From Ceratopteris richardii (Eukaryota > Streptophyta > Polypodiopsida > Polypodiales > Pteridaceae): a DNA stretch of 64,000 nt. A program made the position numbers and the translations under genes. The stretch lies in contig CM035407.1 of the NCBI GenBank assembly GCA_020310875.1, positions 69,840,158 through 69,904,157 on the forward strand, in the 5' to 3' direction. Under the pieces are notes generated by a model, which saw only the letters and a program-made list of their open reading frames with translations, searched no databases and was not told the origin of the DNA. Below, piece by piece: positions 10,315 to 23,050 of the stretch. The stretch's first letter is position 1, and each line of letters starts with the position of its first letter.

Positions 10315-12355
10315 GTGACACCCATTCCGTGTGCTCAATTTCATAGATGAATCCAGCATCTAATAACTTATCTATTTCTTCTTTTATCTTGGATGAATAC
10401 ACATCATTATAAGTATATGGTCTCTGTTTTGAAGGTTTGGCTTCAGATGTCATGGGGATTCTATGCGCACATATAGATGGATCTACTCCCTTTAAGTCCT
10501 TATAAGTCCAAGCAAAGACATCCCTGTATTCTCTTATGAGACGAATTAACTCCTGTTCTTCTTCTAATGAGACATCCTGTCCTATGAAGGTACATCGTTC
10601 CTCTCCTCCTTCCATAGTTACAACTATTTTCTTGGTTTGTTCCTTATTATCATATGCTATTCCAGGTTGTGCTTCCCTTTTAGGCATTTGAATAGCAATT
10701 TTCCTCTCCTCTACTTCATATTTTTTAAAATGAGCTGGTACCTCAAATTGGTCTTGGGGTTTGTTTTCTTCGTCTTCTGATTCTCTTTCGACTTCAAATT
10801 CCCCTTTCTGTGTAAGTTCCTGGTGTCTCTCATTGGCAGTGATATTTATGTTGGTAGTACTATTTCCTAGATCCCTGGGTTCAGGTTCCATTTCAATGCT
10901 CTCGTAGTCCTCCTTCCAGTCTTTCTCAATCACTTCTCCTTCTTCTGCCTCCTGGAGGACTACCATATACAGGCTAACATCATAACCCTCCTCATCAATA
11001 CATTCGTTCATGGTCACTACTTCTTCGTTTACACAGACGTCAAGGGTAGCTAAGATTTCCATCCAGCCGTGAGGTTCGAATTCTTCATCCGGAAATACTT
11101 GTGGCATATAGGCTGGATCTTGTACAGATCTCACTATTCCTTGTTTCTGTTGCCATCCTTTTCTTCTCTCTTCTTCCTTCTTTGCAGCTTGACATATCCA
11201 CAGATGAGTGTCTTCGTTCATCCAGGATTGATCACCAGAACCTGCACTATGAACTGATTGATCGTCTTCCTCTTTGTGGATTTGATTCCATTGTAGAGGT
11301 GGCACATCTTGATAAGTGTACGTATGTAGGTTTATTCTAGTGGTGGTTCCTGAGTGTTGTAGGTATACCGTGTCTTTTCCCCAATCTTGTACGACCTTTA
11401 GCTGTCTCATGAAAGGCCTTCCCAAGATCATTTCATAATTGCTTGGCCTTTCAAAGTGACATATTGCTAAAGTATGTTCAAATTCCACTCCACACGTAGT
11501 GAAGACTACTCGTTCCAACAATCCTAAGGGTCTTTCCGTATGTCCATCTGCCATTTGTATTTTCATGCGTGTTGGTCTTAATGCTGGTTGTCCCCATTTC
11601 TCCCAAATTTCTTTGGTAGCAATGTCAACACCAGCTCCTGAGTCTAGTATGGCTTTGGTAGTGTAACCCCTATAGGTGATTGGAAGACAGGTATTTCCTT
11701 CATCTCCTTCGCTAAAGTCTCCTACCTTATCCACTGGAATTCTCACTGTTTTTACTTCGTCAGCTATCTCTTTCTTTTCCTCCTTGACTTCCCATTGATT
11801 GATCAATTTCTCTTTTAAGTGTGGTTTTACCTTGAACAGTTCTTCAAATGTTAGGGTACATGGGATTTTTACCTCTCTAAGACGTATGATCTCGGATGTT
11901 TGAACTGATGGGTTCGTTTCCCGTCTCCTTATTGATGGAATGCGATACAATTCTGAATTGTGCTCGTACTCCCCTGTGCAGTTGGGCAGTTCCTTTACAT
12001 CTTCCTCTTCTTTGTCACTTGCATCCATTGGAAAAATTTCTTCGGAATTTAGTTCAGGTATTGAACCCTCTATTTCATTTTCTGCTTCTAATTCTTCAAA
12101 GGGCGGTTCCATTCCTTCTACCTTTTTCCATTTGTCCTCTTGAACTCGTGCCCATAGATCCTTAGTCCAGTCTCCTTCTACTTCGGGGACTATGGATCCT
12201 TCCTTTCTCTCAACACCATGTTCTTCATTTTGTGGTCTATATACTTCAGGCTTTTCATGAGTGTTTACACACTCTTGGAATTCTCCTTCGGAAATTCGGG
12301 TATTTGGTAAAGGTGATGCGGGTTTTTCTAAGGTTTGTTGTGCAACTTCTATCAA
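10315..12355 (-). pseudogene. Gypsy-B protease and start of RT (fossil)
   Basis: An acidic N-terminal stretch leads to a retropepsin domain with AILDSGAGVDIA near 11640 and the typical second motif MILGRPFM near 11420. It then runs into the RT N-terminal region (KQRPYTYNDVYSSKIKEEI, GFIYEIEHTEWVS), where it is cut by the LTR-E-prime insertion. It sits directly downstream of gag. Confidence 0.85.
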
Positions 12356-12369
12356 TTTCTTGCAGATTT

Positions 12370-15345
12370 CTAACCTTTCTTTCTCTCATGTTGCTCTATG
12401 GTAGGTCCTGCTTTTATTCGTGCCTTATATGCCTGAATCCACATGGCTAATTCTTCAGGCATAGGATCTGCTAAGACTGATCCTACCTCCTCTTTCTGAC
12501 GCTTCTCATTTTTGTTTCCTTCTTCCTTCTTTGGTTCTTCTTTCGGTTGTTGTTTGTTTCCCTCTTTTTCCTTCCTCTGTAACAGCTTCTTTTCTTTTAG
12601 TCTCTCTCTTCGGTGCTTCCATTTTTGTGACCTTTTACTGGCAATACTTTTCTCTAGTTCTTCGGAGTCTTCTACTCTGTGAGGGATGGGTGCGTCCCTC
12701 TCTTTGTCACTTTGATTGTTCTCATCTGTTTTATCAGGGGTCTCCCTGGCTTTAGCTCTCGTTATTGCTTTTAAAGGTACTGTGTACTCTTTATCGCTCC
12801 CTGATGATTCAATCACTTCTATCACATTAATCTGCACGTTAGATGTGACTTTGTTGGGGTTCTTAGGACAATCTCTGAAAAGGTGTTCCTTACCACAATC
12901 GCTACAGTAGCCTTCCCAGACTCGTTGTGGTGGTGGTGGGTTTGGCAATGTGCATTCTCTGATATAGTGGTCACCTCCACATCTGTAACACGGTCCTCTG
13001 GGTACAGGCGGTCTGTTCATTGGTCGAGGTGGTATGGTTGCTCTAGGAGCTGTGTACATTAAGGATACATAATCCTGCTCATAACTGTATGAACTAGCTG
13101 GTAATTCCATGCCATAAGCATATGGTTCATGCAGTTGTCCATATTCCATTATTGAGCTTTCATAAGTAGGGTATGTTCCTTGACTAGGGTCATAAAATGA
13201 GTCATATGGTTCACTACTAGTCAAAGGTGTGGCTGGCACTATAGCCCTCTCTAGGTTTTCTTCTGGTTGTGCAATCTTGACTGGGACAACGTTCTGAGGG
13301 TGGGGCGGTTGTTGTCCTAGTACTGGTTGTGGTTGCATGTATCCCTGATATGCGTATGGTCGTGGTACTGGTGCCTGCGGCTGATAAGAGGGATATCTAA
13401 AAGCTTCACCTCCTTGATCTCTTTGGGGATATCCATACGGTCTCACATAAGGCTGGGTGGGTCTGGTTTGCCTATTGTAAGGGCAATTCTCCGTGCTATG
13501 GTTTGTATATCTCTGCTCTATACTGCAATATTGTAGAGGTCCGGGGGCGGAGGGTCTATGATGAGCATAGGCAGGTGGTGGGACTACTCCCCTAGTACAC
13601 AAATGAGAAGGATGATCTCCTCCACACTGCATACATCTTCTAAGCATAGGCAGTCTCATAGGATTAGTGGGATAATTCCTCTGTCCTTGAACGTTCAGTT
13701 TTTTTGCTACCAAATCTGCTATTTCCTCCACATTGTTTTTAGGGTTTGATGTGCTACTGGCTGACTCTTCGCTTTTCAAACTACCTTGAGGTATTTTCAA
13801 GTCTTCTGCAAGGTTGTCTTCTAGGTCTATACATTCCTTCATACACTCTTGCAAAGTTTGAACCCTCTTTACATACACTAATGACCTCAAAGTTCCGTTC
13901 AACAATCCTTCCAAGAATAATGATACCATTTTATTCTGCGTCGGTCTCTCTTCCACCGGGCATCTGTCTACATATTGCTTGAATCTTCTTGCAGCCAATC
14001 TCACTGACTCAGTAGGGACTTGCTTGAAGCTGTGGATTAATGATGAAGAATTGTTTTTAATTCCTGATTTGGTAAATTCTTCAATCATTTCTTGATATAC
14101 CTGCTCCATGTTCTGAAAGGTATTAGGGTCCAGTGGCTGAAACCATGCCAAAGCTGTGTCTGACAAGGTAAGGCCAAAAGACTCATATTGAATAAAAAAG
14201 TCTTCTACCTGCTCGGCTCTAACTACTTGTTTAAATTCTGCTATATGATTGTAAGGTTCACTAGAGCCATCATAGTGATTCCTCATGCATTTAGCAACTT
14301 GGATCGGCCTTAGTCGTCTTCCTGCTTCAGGTTGTCTAGGCATCACTGGGAAAATTGGTCTTCCTATTGGTATGCCTGGTCCTCTTACTACCAGCAGTCT
14401 GACTGGAGCATGAACTCCATGTCTTGGGTCAATAGCTGGTTGAGGCCGGTAATTAGGGTTATTTGCAGGCATTGAAAACTGCACATGTGGTCTGACTGGG
14501 ATCTGGGTTTGTTGTGTTTGTTGTGTTTGTCCCGACTGTTGATATGAATCATTCTGGGATGTTCCAAGTGGGTTTCGTGAAGTAGTGGCTTGGTCCCTAG
14601 GGGGAAACACTGGGATATTCTGATATTTCAAGTCAGCTCTCTCTAATTCTGTCAATGGCCAATATCTTCTCTGATTTTTATCCAAATATGTGATGATGGT
14701 GGGGAACTCAGGATCTTGTAACTCATAGATGGTAACTAGATTAGGAGCAGCTTCCCATATAGAGGAATGGGCCCTAAGCAGATGCTCCATCCCATTGATC
14801 AGATACACATCTATTAGAGTGTCATCCTGGGGAATCAGGTCTCCTCTCCAAATTTTAGTAATCGTAGATCTCCCTCTAGGAGTAGTTACTTGCTCTTCGA
14901 TTCCACCTCCATTTAAGCTTGAAGCATTATTTTCTTCACCATGCTCATTAATGTTTTCCGGGTGTTCTGTGACCACGTATTGAATATCTCGTTTGTCCAT
15001 GTACAGTCCTCCTACGTACTTGACTGCTGGTCTAGGCACTATGTAAGCTTCTGATGCTTTCTGTAACCTGGCCACAGATCTGTTTAAGCCATCCAAATAA
15101 ATGGGGATCTCATAGTGGTTGGTGTTCACATACTCCAAGGAGGTTCTGTATTCTCCCTCGATGATTGACATCATGCCAATCATGGGTACTGTGTTTTGCA
15201 TATCCTCTGAAGCCATGGGAATTTCTCCTTCTGACTCACTGGAGGTCTCCGAGTAATGTGAACGGTTACTTGGCTCTGCCACACTACCTACGGAAGAAAT
15301 TACACTTCTTCGGCTTCCTAGGGTTCTTCCGGATCTCAGGTTCAT
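12370..15345 (-). pseudogene. Gypsy-B gag (fossil)
   Basis: A long open frame. The start chosen is the ATG at 15345 (MNLRSGRTLGSRRSVISS), because the B-prime copy at 50816 begins its frame at the same residue; an upstream ATG at 15393 is not conserved there. Mid-protein is a retrotransposon gag capsid-like region (AWFQPLDPNTFQNMEQVYQEM, FLEGLLNGTLRSLVY). After a Pro/Gln/Tyr-rich linker come three zinc-knuckle-like motifs: CMQCGGDHPSHLC, CYRCGGDHYIREC and CSDCGKEHLFRDC. The C terminus is highly charged. The protein would be about 990 residues, long for a plant gag. Confidence 0.85.
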
Positions 15346-15429
15346 CCACTTAAGAGCTCTGATTAGACTTTGATGCCCTTGGGCCTTTGGCACTCTTCTC
15401 TATAGGTCAAAAATGTCTAGAAGACTTGG

Positions 15430-16205
15430 GTTGGAAAGAAATAACTGAAGAAGAATTTTCTACAATCACGATACTTGTTTCCAAAAATCCACGATACACG
15501 ATCGGTGTTCAGACGATACACGATCTCTGACAAATATCGCGATACCTGCCAAACGATACCGATCGCTAAGTGAAACGATACAGATACCTGAAGGCAAACG
15601 ATACACGATATTTGGTCATAGGCGATACACGATACTTGGCATGGACGATACTCAATATGTGGATAGTATCGCGATCTTTGATCTAAGCGATCTCTGGGCC
15701 AAACGATACTTGGCTGGACACGATATACGATACTTGAGATCCACGATACACGATCTCTGAACTGAAACGATCGACGATACACGATATTTGGTAAATATCG
15801 CGATCTCTGAAGATCAGACAATACACGATATTTGAACCAAACGATACTTCAGACAAACGACACACGATCGGCAGCAAGTATCGCGATCTCTGAGAATCGA
15901 TACACGATACTTGAGCACAACGATACTTGATCTCTCGCAGACGATCGCTGGCAAAACGATACATGATACTTGTTAGGTCTCGCGATCTTTGACCAAACGA
16001 TACTTCTCAAGTATCGCGATCGGCGCGAAACGATACACGATCCACGATACTCAATAGACGATCGCTGGCAAACGATCTCTGACCAAGTATCGCGATCGGT
16101 ATGAAACGATACACGATCGATGGGAAATATCGCGATACTCAACCACAGGAGGTCACGATACTTGTGAAGTATCGCGATACTCGACCGCGGGAGTAAGACA
16201 ATACT
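15430..16205 (-). repeat. Degenerate short-repeat array in Gypsy-B leader
   Basis: About 780 bp of loosely tandem units built from ACGATACACGATC, CGATACTTG and the palindromic core TATCGCGATA, each roughly 15-30 bp, with no fixed period. It lies between the primer site and gag and is unusually rich in CG dinucleotides. Short open frames here are repeat artefacts. Confidence 0.85.
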
Positions 16206-16856
16206 TGACCCTTAGACAATTTTTAAGAAAGATTTTTTAAGATTTGGTTTGAACCCCTTGATCTCCTAGCTCTTCTCTCCTCTCCTCACTCTCTGTATCC
16301 AACAAAACACACCTTTTTACCCCCTGTAGCCCTCAGACGATACCTGGCGCAGATCGTTTTTCTTTCCTAACTTGATTTGCTTGAGAAATTTGGATTAAAA
16401 TGGTGGGCTAGCTCACCTTGGTAACTCCTGTGAGCTCTTTGTCACTTCCCCTTGCTCTGTGCAATCCCAAATTGCTTGGTTCCTCGCCCACGATCTCTGC
16501 CACAGCTCATGCGATACTCGACAGTCTCTCTCACGATACTTGCTCAAAAACAAGTGATTTTCAAAATGACTCTTTTTGGCTTTTATACTTGGGATTTTCT
16601 TGCTTACAAAAAGGAAACTTTTTTGAACAAAACTAAACTCTACCCTAATGACTTGGTCCACTCTCTAATCACTCCTACTCTACTCCTTCTACTCACTTCC
16701 CTAAACTAACAACTCACTACACACACTCCAAGAATGAGAAGTAGCAAGTGCGGTTGAAAATGACTTACCAAAGAAGAGAAGATTTCCACTCCTCCACTTA
16801 CTTCAATGCAAAAAGCTACTTACCATCACACGAATGCCTCGGTTTGATTCGTCACT
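16206..16856. other. Rest of Gypsy-B leader
   Basis: Noncoding leader between the short-repeat array and the primer site, with scattered further copies of the CGATAC motif (for example near 16335 and 16515). No gene is seen. Confidence 0.6.
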
Positions 16857-16873
16857 CCCTGGCAACGGCGCCA
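16857..16873 (-). other. Gypsy-B primer binding site (tRNA-Asp)
   Basis: The minus strand reads TGGCGCCGTTGCCAGGG, which matches the complement of the plant tRNA-Asp 3' end (TGGCGCCGTTGCCGGGG) with one mismatch. It lies seven bases from the LTR. Confidence 0.9.
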
Positions 16874-16880
16874 AAAAGTG

Positions 16881-17775
16881 TGTTGACCTAAGTATCAACT
16901 TAGGGACTTGCGGAGAAAGAGACTATACCTCAATCCCCTCACAAGTGCATATAGTGGGGATACACACCTTTAATTATCAATCCAAAGAGTATACAAACCT
17001 AGCCGAGTGTATGAGGACGTGCAATCATGTAATGGTCAATGCAAATGAACTACTCAAAGAATGTAAATGAGACAAAGACTTATCCAAACAAGCTCCAACT
17101 GTTGGTCAAGGCGAAACGATACTTGGTGCAGCAGCCGTCAGTATTTTGGACTTTTCTCTCAGCTTCGAACTCCAAATATAGCGAATAGCATATGCGTTTC
17201 GAAGCTCTCGAGAAGACGCATCCAATGGCAGTGGTTTCACTCAATTCCGACGCTCCTACTTCAAGTTATGAGCGAAATACTGAGTCGCGGGAATACTTTC
17301 CTACACTTCAGCACTTCCTACACTTCGCACACACCTTTCCTACAGCAAAGAAACACTTTCATGGATAGACAACACTCACAAGCACTCTTTCCAAGCAATA
17401 CACATGCATACAAGCTCACGAAGAAGAAGATAAGGAGGGAAGAAAACACAAATTCGAATTTCTGTGCTCTCTATTCTCACAATGGCAAAAAGTCCTTTAC
17501 AAAGAGTCACATTTGACTTATATACTAGTGCCCTAAAAATGGTCCTTTCACACAAGAGACCGGCACTTTATTCACTAAAAGACTAAATTTTTACTATTTT
17601 ACATGGGTAATCTTATAATCTTCTGTGGGGATGCATCTAGAGGACTCCTCTAGTGCCTTTACAACGGAAAATATATTACAAGAATGATTATGATACAAAA
17701 AATGTGATGTCCAAATCGGAAAAATTTTGGGGCCTGTCTTTTTCTCTGCTTTGTGCGCTCTTTAGCTCTGCAACA
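16881..17775 (-). repeat. LTR-B, shared between two internal remnants
   Basis: Plus-strand ends are TGTTGACC and CTGCAACA, giving TGTTG/CAACA inverted termini over 895 bp. On its left it abuts a primer site, so it is the 5' LTR of the left element. On its right it abuts a polypurine tract, so it is the 3' LTR of the right remnant. This LTR-internal-LTR arrangement arises by unequal recombination between elements. It contains the CGAAACGATACTTGG motif also seen in the leader. Confidence 0.75.
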
Positions 17776-18342
17776 GTCTCCCCCTCTTCGTCTCTGTCGT
17801 CCCTTGACAGACTTTGCTTCCCGACGCGTCCAGTGGTCAGTGTTGCCTGATTCTTGATCTTGCATTACGTTTTAGAGGCGCTCTGCTTTTCTTCGCACGC
17901 TCCCCTTGGTCAGTATTGTCTGCAGTTAAACAGACATGCAGATTCGATGGCCTTCTTGATTCAAGCTCTACTACTCGAGAGCCTGTTGCACTTGTCTTGC
18001 CTGTTGACTTGGGTTGCCACGCACGCCACCAGTGACTAGGAATGTGCTGTTCTTAGTCACCCTCTTAAACTTTTCAGCCTCTACCCCTTTATAACTTTTG
18101 GTCCTGTGATTTGTCCTAGTTGCACACATCTGACCCTGTTGTATTGCTTTGAGGCTGTTTACTTCTTTCCACCGTGCATGACTTGGCTGTTTTCTCTTTT
18201 CGCCTGATGCGTGCCCCTGCGGGGCTTCCTGCAGAGATGTATCTTCAGATCTTGCTTTTTAGTGAAGCTGCTTCTTTCGTTGTCTTCTTCTTTTCTTCTT
18301 CTTACTCGATTCTCCCTCAACAGTGCCCATTTTACATGCTGA
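17776..18342 (-). mobile_element. Second Gypsy-B-type internal remnant (3' end)
   Basis: On the minus strand it ends in GAAGAGGGGGAGAC, a polypurine tract next to LTR-B (17776-17789). The rest is a hydrophilic noncoding or tail region with no recognisable domain. It is joined abruptly to Copia-C integrase near 18342, probably by deletion. Confidence 0.55.
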
Positions 18343-20196
18343 CAGGTTTTCAGCCAAAACCAAAAACTGTTTGAAGCACATGAACACTTCGGACTTTGCT
18401 TTGAGTGGATATACCCATGCATGCCTGGAAAAATCATCAATGAAAGTCACGAAGTAAAGGTAATTTCCAAAAGAGGGTGTCTGCATAGGACCACAGACAT
18501 CACTATGTACAAGCTGCAATTTCTGCATAGCCCGAACTGAACCATCTTTTGGAAAGGAAGAACGCTGCATTTTGCCCAAAATACAGCCTTCACAAACATG
18601 TTTTCCAGGTGCCTCAAGTTTGGGCAAAGAGGACACCATTTCAGATTTCTGCAGGCGTAACAAACTAGCAAAATTCAGATGACCAAAGCGTGCATGCCAA
18701 AGCTTTGCATCTGACATAGCCTGAGAATCATGAACTGCACATGCCGAATCATTCACAGATTTTTCATAGTCTATGAGCTTATACAACCCACGACATAAAA
18801 TGCCAGAAGCAATAATCACATCGCCATTTGAGAGATCATGGACTATACACCTGTCATCAACGAATTTCACAACCAAGCCAATCTTGGCTAATGTAGAAAC
18901 TGATAACAGGTTCTTTTTGATCCCTGGCACAAATAAAGCATCTGACAAAGTGAAAGAACTACCATCAGCAGTAGTCAGAATGATCTTACCAACTCCCATA
19001 ACAGGATAAGAGGAGTTATTGGCGCATGTGACAGTATTCCCTGTAGGGGCAGGCTCGAGTGAAGAGAAGAAACTGCGCTGCGAGGTAATGTGTTTGGTTG
19101 CCCCACTGTCAAAGTACCAAACATCTGAGTCTACTACAGACATGCACTGATCATGAGAAGATGGGTCAAAACTGCAAATAGTAGTAAACGCCCATTCTTC
19201 TTCCTGCACAAGATTTGCAGACTCTGTTTTTGGTGTAGAGGCCTCTGCAACAACCATTCTAGCCTCTTTCTTCTTTGCCTCTTTAGTAGCCAGTTTTGGA
19301 CAGTTCTTTATAATATGATCATTTCCTTTACAGTACTTGCAGAACAATTTCTGCTTTTCTGATTTCTTCTCATCTTTATCCTGGTTCTTCGATTGTGCAG
19401 CATTTGCAGATTTCTGCTTACTAGTAGAAGAGCTCCATTTTCCTTTGCCCTTCTGACTAGCCAGGAAAGCTTGATCTGCAACACGCATAATGGACCTGTT
19501 CTGCCTGGATTGATCTTCCTGCAATAGAACAGAGACTAATTCCTCAAATGACAAGGCATTCGGATTGCCTTTCATCATCAATCGAAGAGTAGAGGCAAAA
19601 CTCTGATATGAATCAGGAAGGCCATTCAGAACGGTCTGCACAAGTGAGCTATCTGGTATAACCTCATCAGCAGAAATCAATTGTTCCTTCAGGTCTTTGA
19701 TCTTTGTAAGAAAACTGTCCATCGAATCACCTTCATTCATGTGCTCACTCTCCAACTGTTTTCAGAGGTAAGCAACACGAGCCTCATTCCTAGCCTGGTA
19801 CAAAGTGGTAAGTGTATCCCAAGCATCCTTTGCTGTTCTGCAAGAGCGAATGTGAGGAATAATGGCACGTTTGATAGACAAAGCTATCAATGCATGTGCC
19901 TGGGCATCTCTGCCATCCCAACGAATCTGCTCTGCAGTAGGTGCAACAGAAACAGCAGCACGAACAGGAATCTGCGGAATATCATCTTCGACACCATCTT
20001 CATCAGCTCCAACACCTGTATTTGTAGTACCTGTCGTTACAGGTGTAACAGGACGTCTTTCAACACCCTGCACAATGTTCCACAATCCTTTTGCAACCAG
20101 TACATGTCGCATCATATAAGCCCATAATGGGTAGTTGGTACCATCCAACTTATCCTCAACAGCCAACATACGGAATACATCACTGCTTTCAGCCAT
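18343..20196 (-). pseudogene. Copia-C gag-protease-integrase (fossil)
   Basis: The gag opens at 20196 (MAESSDVFRMLAVEDKLDGT, NYPLWAYMMRHVLVAKGLW), the typical Copia gag N terminus. Downstream are a CCHC knuckle CKYCKGNDHIIKNC, protease WYFDSGATKHIT, GAG-pre-integrase LWHARFGHLNFASLLRL with CEGCILGKM, and the integrase start LQLVHSDVCGPMQTPSFG, FIDDFSRHAWVYP, ending at FLVLAENL. Domain order is as in Ty1/copia. Confidence 0.88.
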
Positions 20197-20535
20197 GGCC
20201 GGTGACTAAAATACCTTGATGCAGAAAATTGACTGTATCTCAAAAAGTTGAACAGAACTGCCCAGACGAGTTCTGCTAGACCTGTAGCAGACTTTGAGAC
20301 GCTTAAACTGGCGAACAGAAACTGGTATATACCTTTGGCACAAAAGGAAGAAATAGCCTGCACAAGCACTGCGATAGTGCGTTCGGAGGCCGAAACGAGC
20401 TCAGATCGCGATTTCGGCACCACAAAGCGAAGCCGTTTTGATCTCGAAAACACCCTGAGTATGCTCACCAAATTTTGTGCGAATCTGAGACTGCAAACGG
20501 AGGAGTGTCGACGGCGCCCTGGAAGAATCAACGAC

Positions 20536-20549
20536 CTGCTCTGATACCA
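20536..20549 (-). other. Copia-C primer binding site (initiator tRNA-Met)
   Basis: The minus strand reads TGGTATCAGAGCAG, two bases inside the LTR boundary. Confidence 0.9.
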
Positions 20550-20551
20550 AT

Positions 20552-20781
20552 TGTTGGAGTTAGACGTCTGCGGAAGCACGCGAACAGCACAATGAAGAGG
20601 AAGAAGCTTGGAGCACAACACACAAGACTGAATGTATTACTAGAGAATGTACAAAGATAAGTAGCCCATTAGGGCAATAGGCGTATATACAAGCCGGGGG
20701 AGAAAAACCTCCTAAAGAGGGAAAAAAGTGCCCCGGCGGTCCTAGAGTGTTCACACACATCACTACCTAAATATATCAACA
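20552..20781 (-). repeat. Copia-C 5' LTR
   Basis: Plus-strand ends TGTTGGAG and TATCAACA give TGTTG/CAACA inverted termini over 230 bp. It lies between the primer site and Gypsy-D RT sequence. No second copy is in the window. Confidence 0.75.
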
Positions 20782-23050
20782 AGAACGTCAAGGAAGTACA
20801 GGCTTTCATGGGGCATTGTGGCTAGTACCACCGGTTCATCCACATGTATGCTGTCATTGCAAAGCCCATGTACGGACTTCTGACTAACTTTGAGTGGACT
20901 GATGAATGTGAGAATTCCTTCCAGGAGCTTAAACGAAGATTATGTTCCGCACCAATCTTGACCACACCAGATTGGAACAAGCCATTCCATGTTCATGTGG
21001 ATGCCTCCAATTATGCTATTGGATGTGTACTTGCACAACCTACGGGTGAAGGTAATATGGATCTCCCTATTGCCTATGCCAGTAGACAATTGAATGCTGC
21101 TGAACGGAACTATACAACCACCGAATGAGAAGGATTAGGCATGGTGTACACGGTTAAAAAGTTTAGACACTATTTGCTTGCAAATAAGTTCAAATTTTTT
21201 ACTGATCACTAAGCTCTACTGTACTTAGTAAACAAGCCGTGTAATACAGGCAGATTAGTAAGATGGTTTCTCTTACTAATGGAATATGACTTTGAGGTAG
21301 TAGTGAGGAAAGGTAGGACTCATTTGAGAGCAGACCATCTCTCTAGGCTCACATCTGGAGAGGCCCCACAAGGAGTATTAGATGACTTACCTGATGCTTA
21401 CTTGTTTAATTTGGAAGTGGTGCCGCAGTGGGCTAAGCCATTAGTGCCAGTATTGACATGCGGGCCTAACCACCCAGTAATAGCCACATAGGATAGAGAG
21501 GTAGTAAAAGCCCAAAAGTACCACATCATGGCTGGAAGTATGTACAAGCACACAGATCAAGGGATCTTGGCTTGTTGTGTAGAAGAGGACGAGTACGCTA
21601 AGTGGTTGCAATTAGCACATGTAGGTGCATTAGAGCAACACTACTCAAAACAACGAACCCTACAGACCCTGAGGAGACTAGGAGTGCATTGGCCGACTAT
21701 GGAAGCTGATGTCCAGAAGTTGTGCAAGGAATGCCCAATCTGCTGCACTAAGCCACCTGTGGAACATGCCACTCTTTATCAAGTGTCCATAGTGCCGGAT
21801 TGGAGTGAACCCCTAGTATCCTTCTTGAAGACGAAAACATTCCCTCCAGACATGACTATGACGAGGCAAAGAAGTCTAAAACAAGAAGCCCTAGATTACT
21901 CACTCATTGGTGATAATCTATACAAGCGGGGAAAAGATGGTTACCTAAGACTTTGTGTTCATGAGAGTGAATATCTAAAGATCTTGGAAACTGCTCACCA
22001 AGGTGTAGCAGGAGGACACTTTGGACCGATCGGGTGATCAAGGCAATACTATTTGCGGGCTTCTGGTGGCCGACCCTTCACATGGATGCACATACCTATG
22101 TGAAACGGTGTGATGTGTGTCAGAGAACTCAGTATCCTATACGCAAAGATGAGATGCCACTGAAACCTATGATGGGTGGACGTGCATTCTCTAAGTGGGG
22201 AATAGACTTTGTAGGCCCTATTAATCCCCCAGCTAAGGGTTCACATGCTGAGTATATCATTGTGGCCACTGACTATCCAACTAAGTGGGTAGAGGTAAAA
22301 GCCACAACAAAGAACGATGCACAAACAACAGCTAAGTTCTTGTTTGAGAATGTGTTCACCAGGTATGGATTACCTCTAGAGCTAGTCAGTGATAGAGGGA
22401 CTCACTTCTTGAATGAAGTTAGTGAAAATCTACTCCAAGAATTCTTGGTAGTACATAAGAAGTCTGCCCCCTATCACCCCCAAGCTAATGGCCAGGCTGA
22501 GAGTACAAATAAGATCTTATGCAATGTACTGACGAAATTAGTGAACAATAAACACTCTGATTGGGACAAACAGCTACACCATGCTGTTTGGGCATACCGA
22601 GTGGCCTATAAAATGGTACTCCAAGCCACACCCTTTCAGATGGTGTTCGGTCAGAATGCAGTGATACCCTTGGACTTTTTGATACCTACATTGAAAGTAG
22701 CACAAGAGCATGACTGGACAGGCCATGAACTCTCCTCTCGAATCTTTGATCTTGAACGTCTAGGCGAGACACGATTGAGAGCTGCAGCAGGAATCTATGC
22801 AGCGAAGAAGAGGCAAAAGGCATATTTTGATACACATGTGAAGGATAAAGGCTTCAAAGTAGGAGACCTAGTCCTAGTCTACACATTGAAGCAGCATGCA
22901 CGAAAATTAGAGAAAAGAGGCTATGGACCTATGATTATAAATAGGATTTCAACTAGTGGAGCAGTACAACTAGCCACTTTGGAAGGCGATATTCTCCCTA
23001 GCTACATAAGCGGATGTAGAGTCAAGCTATATCAAGAACCCTTAACTGAA
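20782..23050 (+). pseudogene. Gypsy-D RT end, RNase H and integrase (fossil)
   Basis: RT C-terminal thumb (VKEVQAFMGH) is followed by RNase H (FHVHVDASNYAIGCVL, IAYASRQLNAAERNYTTTE, ADHLSRL). The integrase zinc-binding region (CDVCQRTQ) leads to the catalytic core (KWGIDFVGPINPP, TDYPTKWVE, VSDRGTHF, YHPQANGQAESTNK) and a C-terminal module (FKVGDLVLVYTLK, RGYGPMIINRI). The integrase part is in a long open frame; the RNase H part is more worn. Confidence 0.88.

Larger units (their letters stand above)
10315..16880 (-). mobile_element. Gypsy-B internal region (Ty3/gypsy, truncated in RT)
   Basis: On the minus strand: LTR at 16881-17775, tRNA-Asp primer site, a 1.46-kb repeat-rich leader, gag, protease and the first part of RT. 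It ends where LTR-E-prime begins at 10314. No 3' LTR lies in the window; the missing RT, RNase H and integrase should lie to the left if E-prime is a simple insertion. It looks mostly open in gag and protease with about one break. The tRNA-Asp primer and gag layout recall the Athila/Tat side of Gypsy, by inference. Confidence 0.85.
18343..20781 (-). mobile_element. Copia-C, 3'-truncated Ty1/copia element
   Basis: Minus strand. A short 230-bp LTR at 20552-20781 and an initiator tRNA-Met primer site are followed by gag, protease and the first half of integrase. The remaining integrase, RT, RNase H and 3' LTR are absent. It is inserted in, or joined to, the RT region of Gypsy-D; AGAAC (20782-20786) would be the target duplication. 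About two breaks besides the truncation. Confidence 0.88.

Noticed and set aside
15417-16142. Minus-strand frames rich in Tyr/Arg/Ser
   Set aside because: They are the CGATAC-type leader repeats read through; composition follows the repeat.
15417-16210. CRISPR-like or satellite array
   Set aside because: Repeats are short, degenerate and lack a fixed period or unique spacers; the place is the leader of a Gypsy element in a plant genome.
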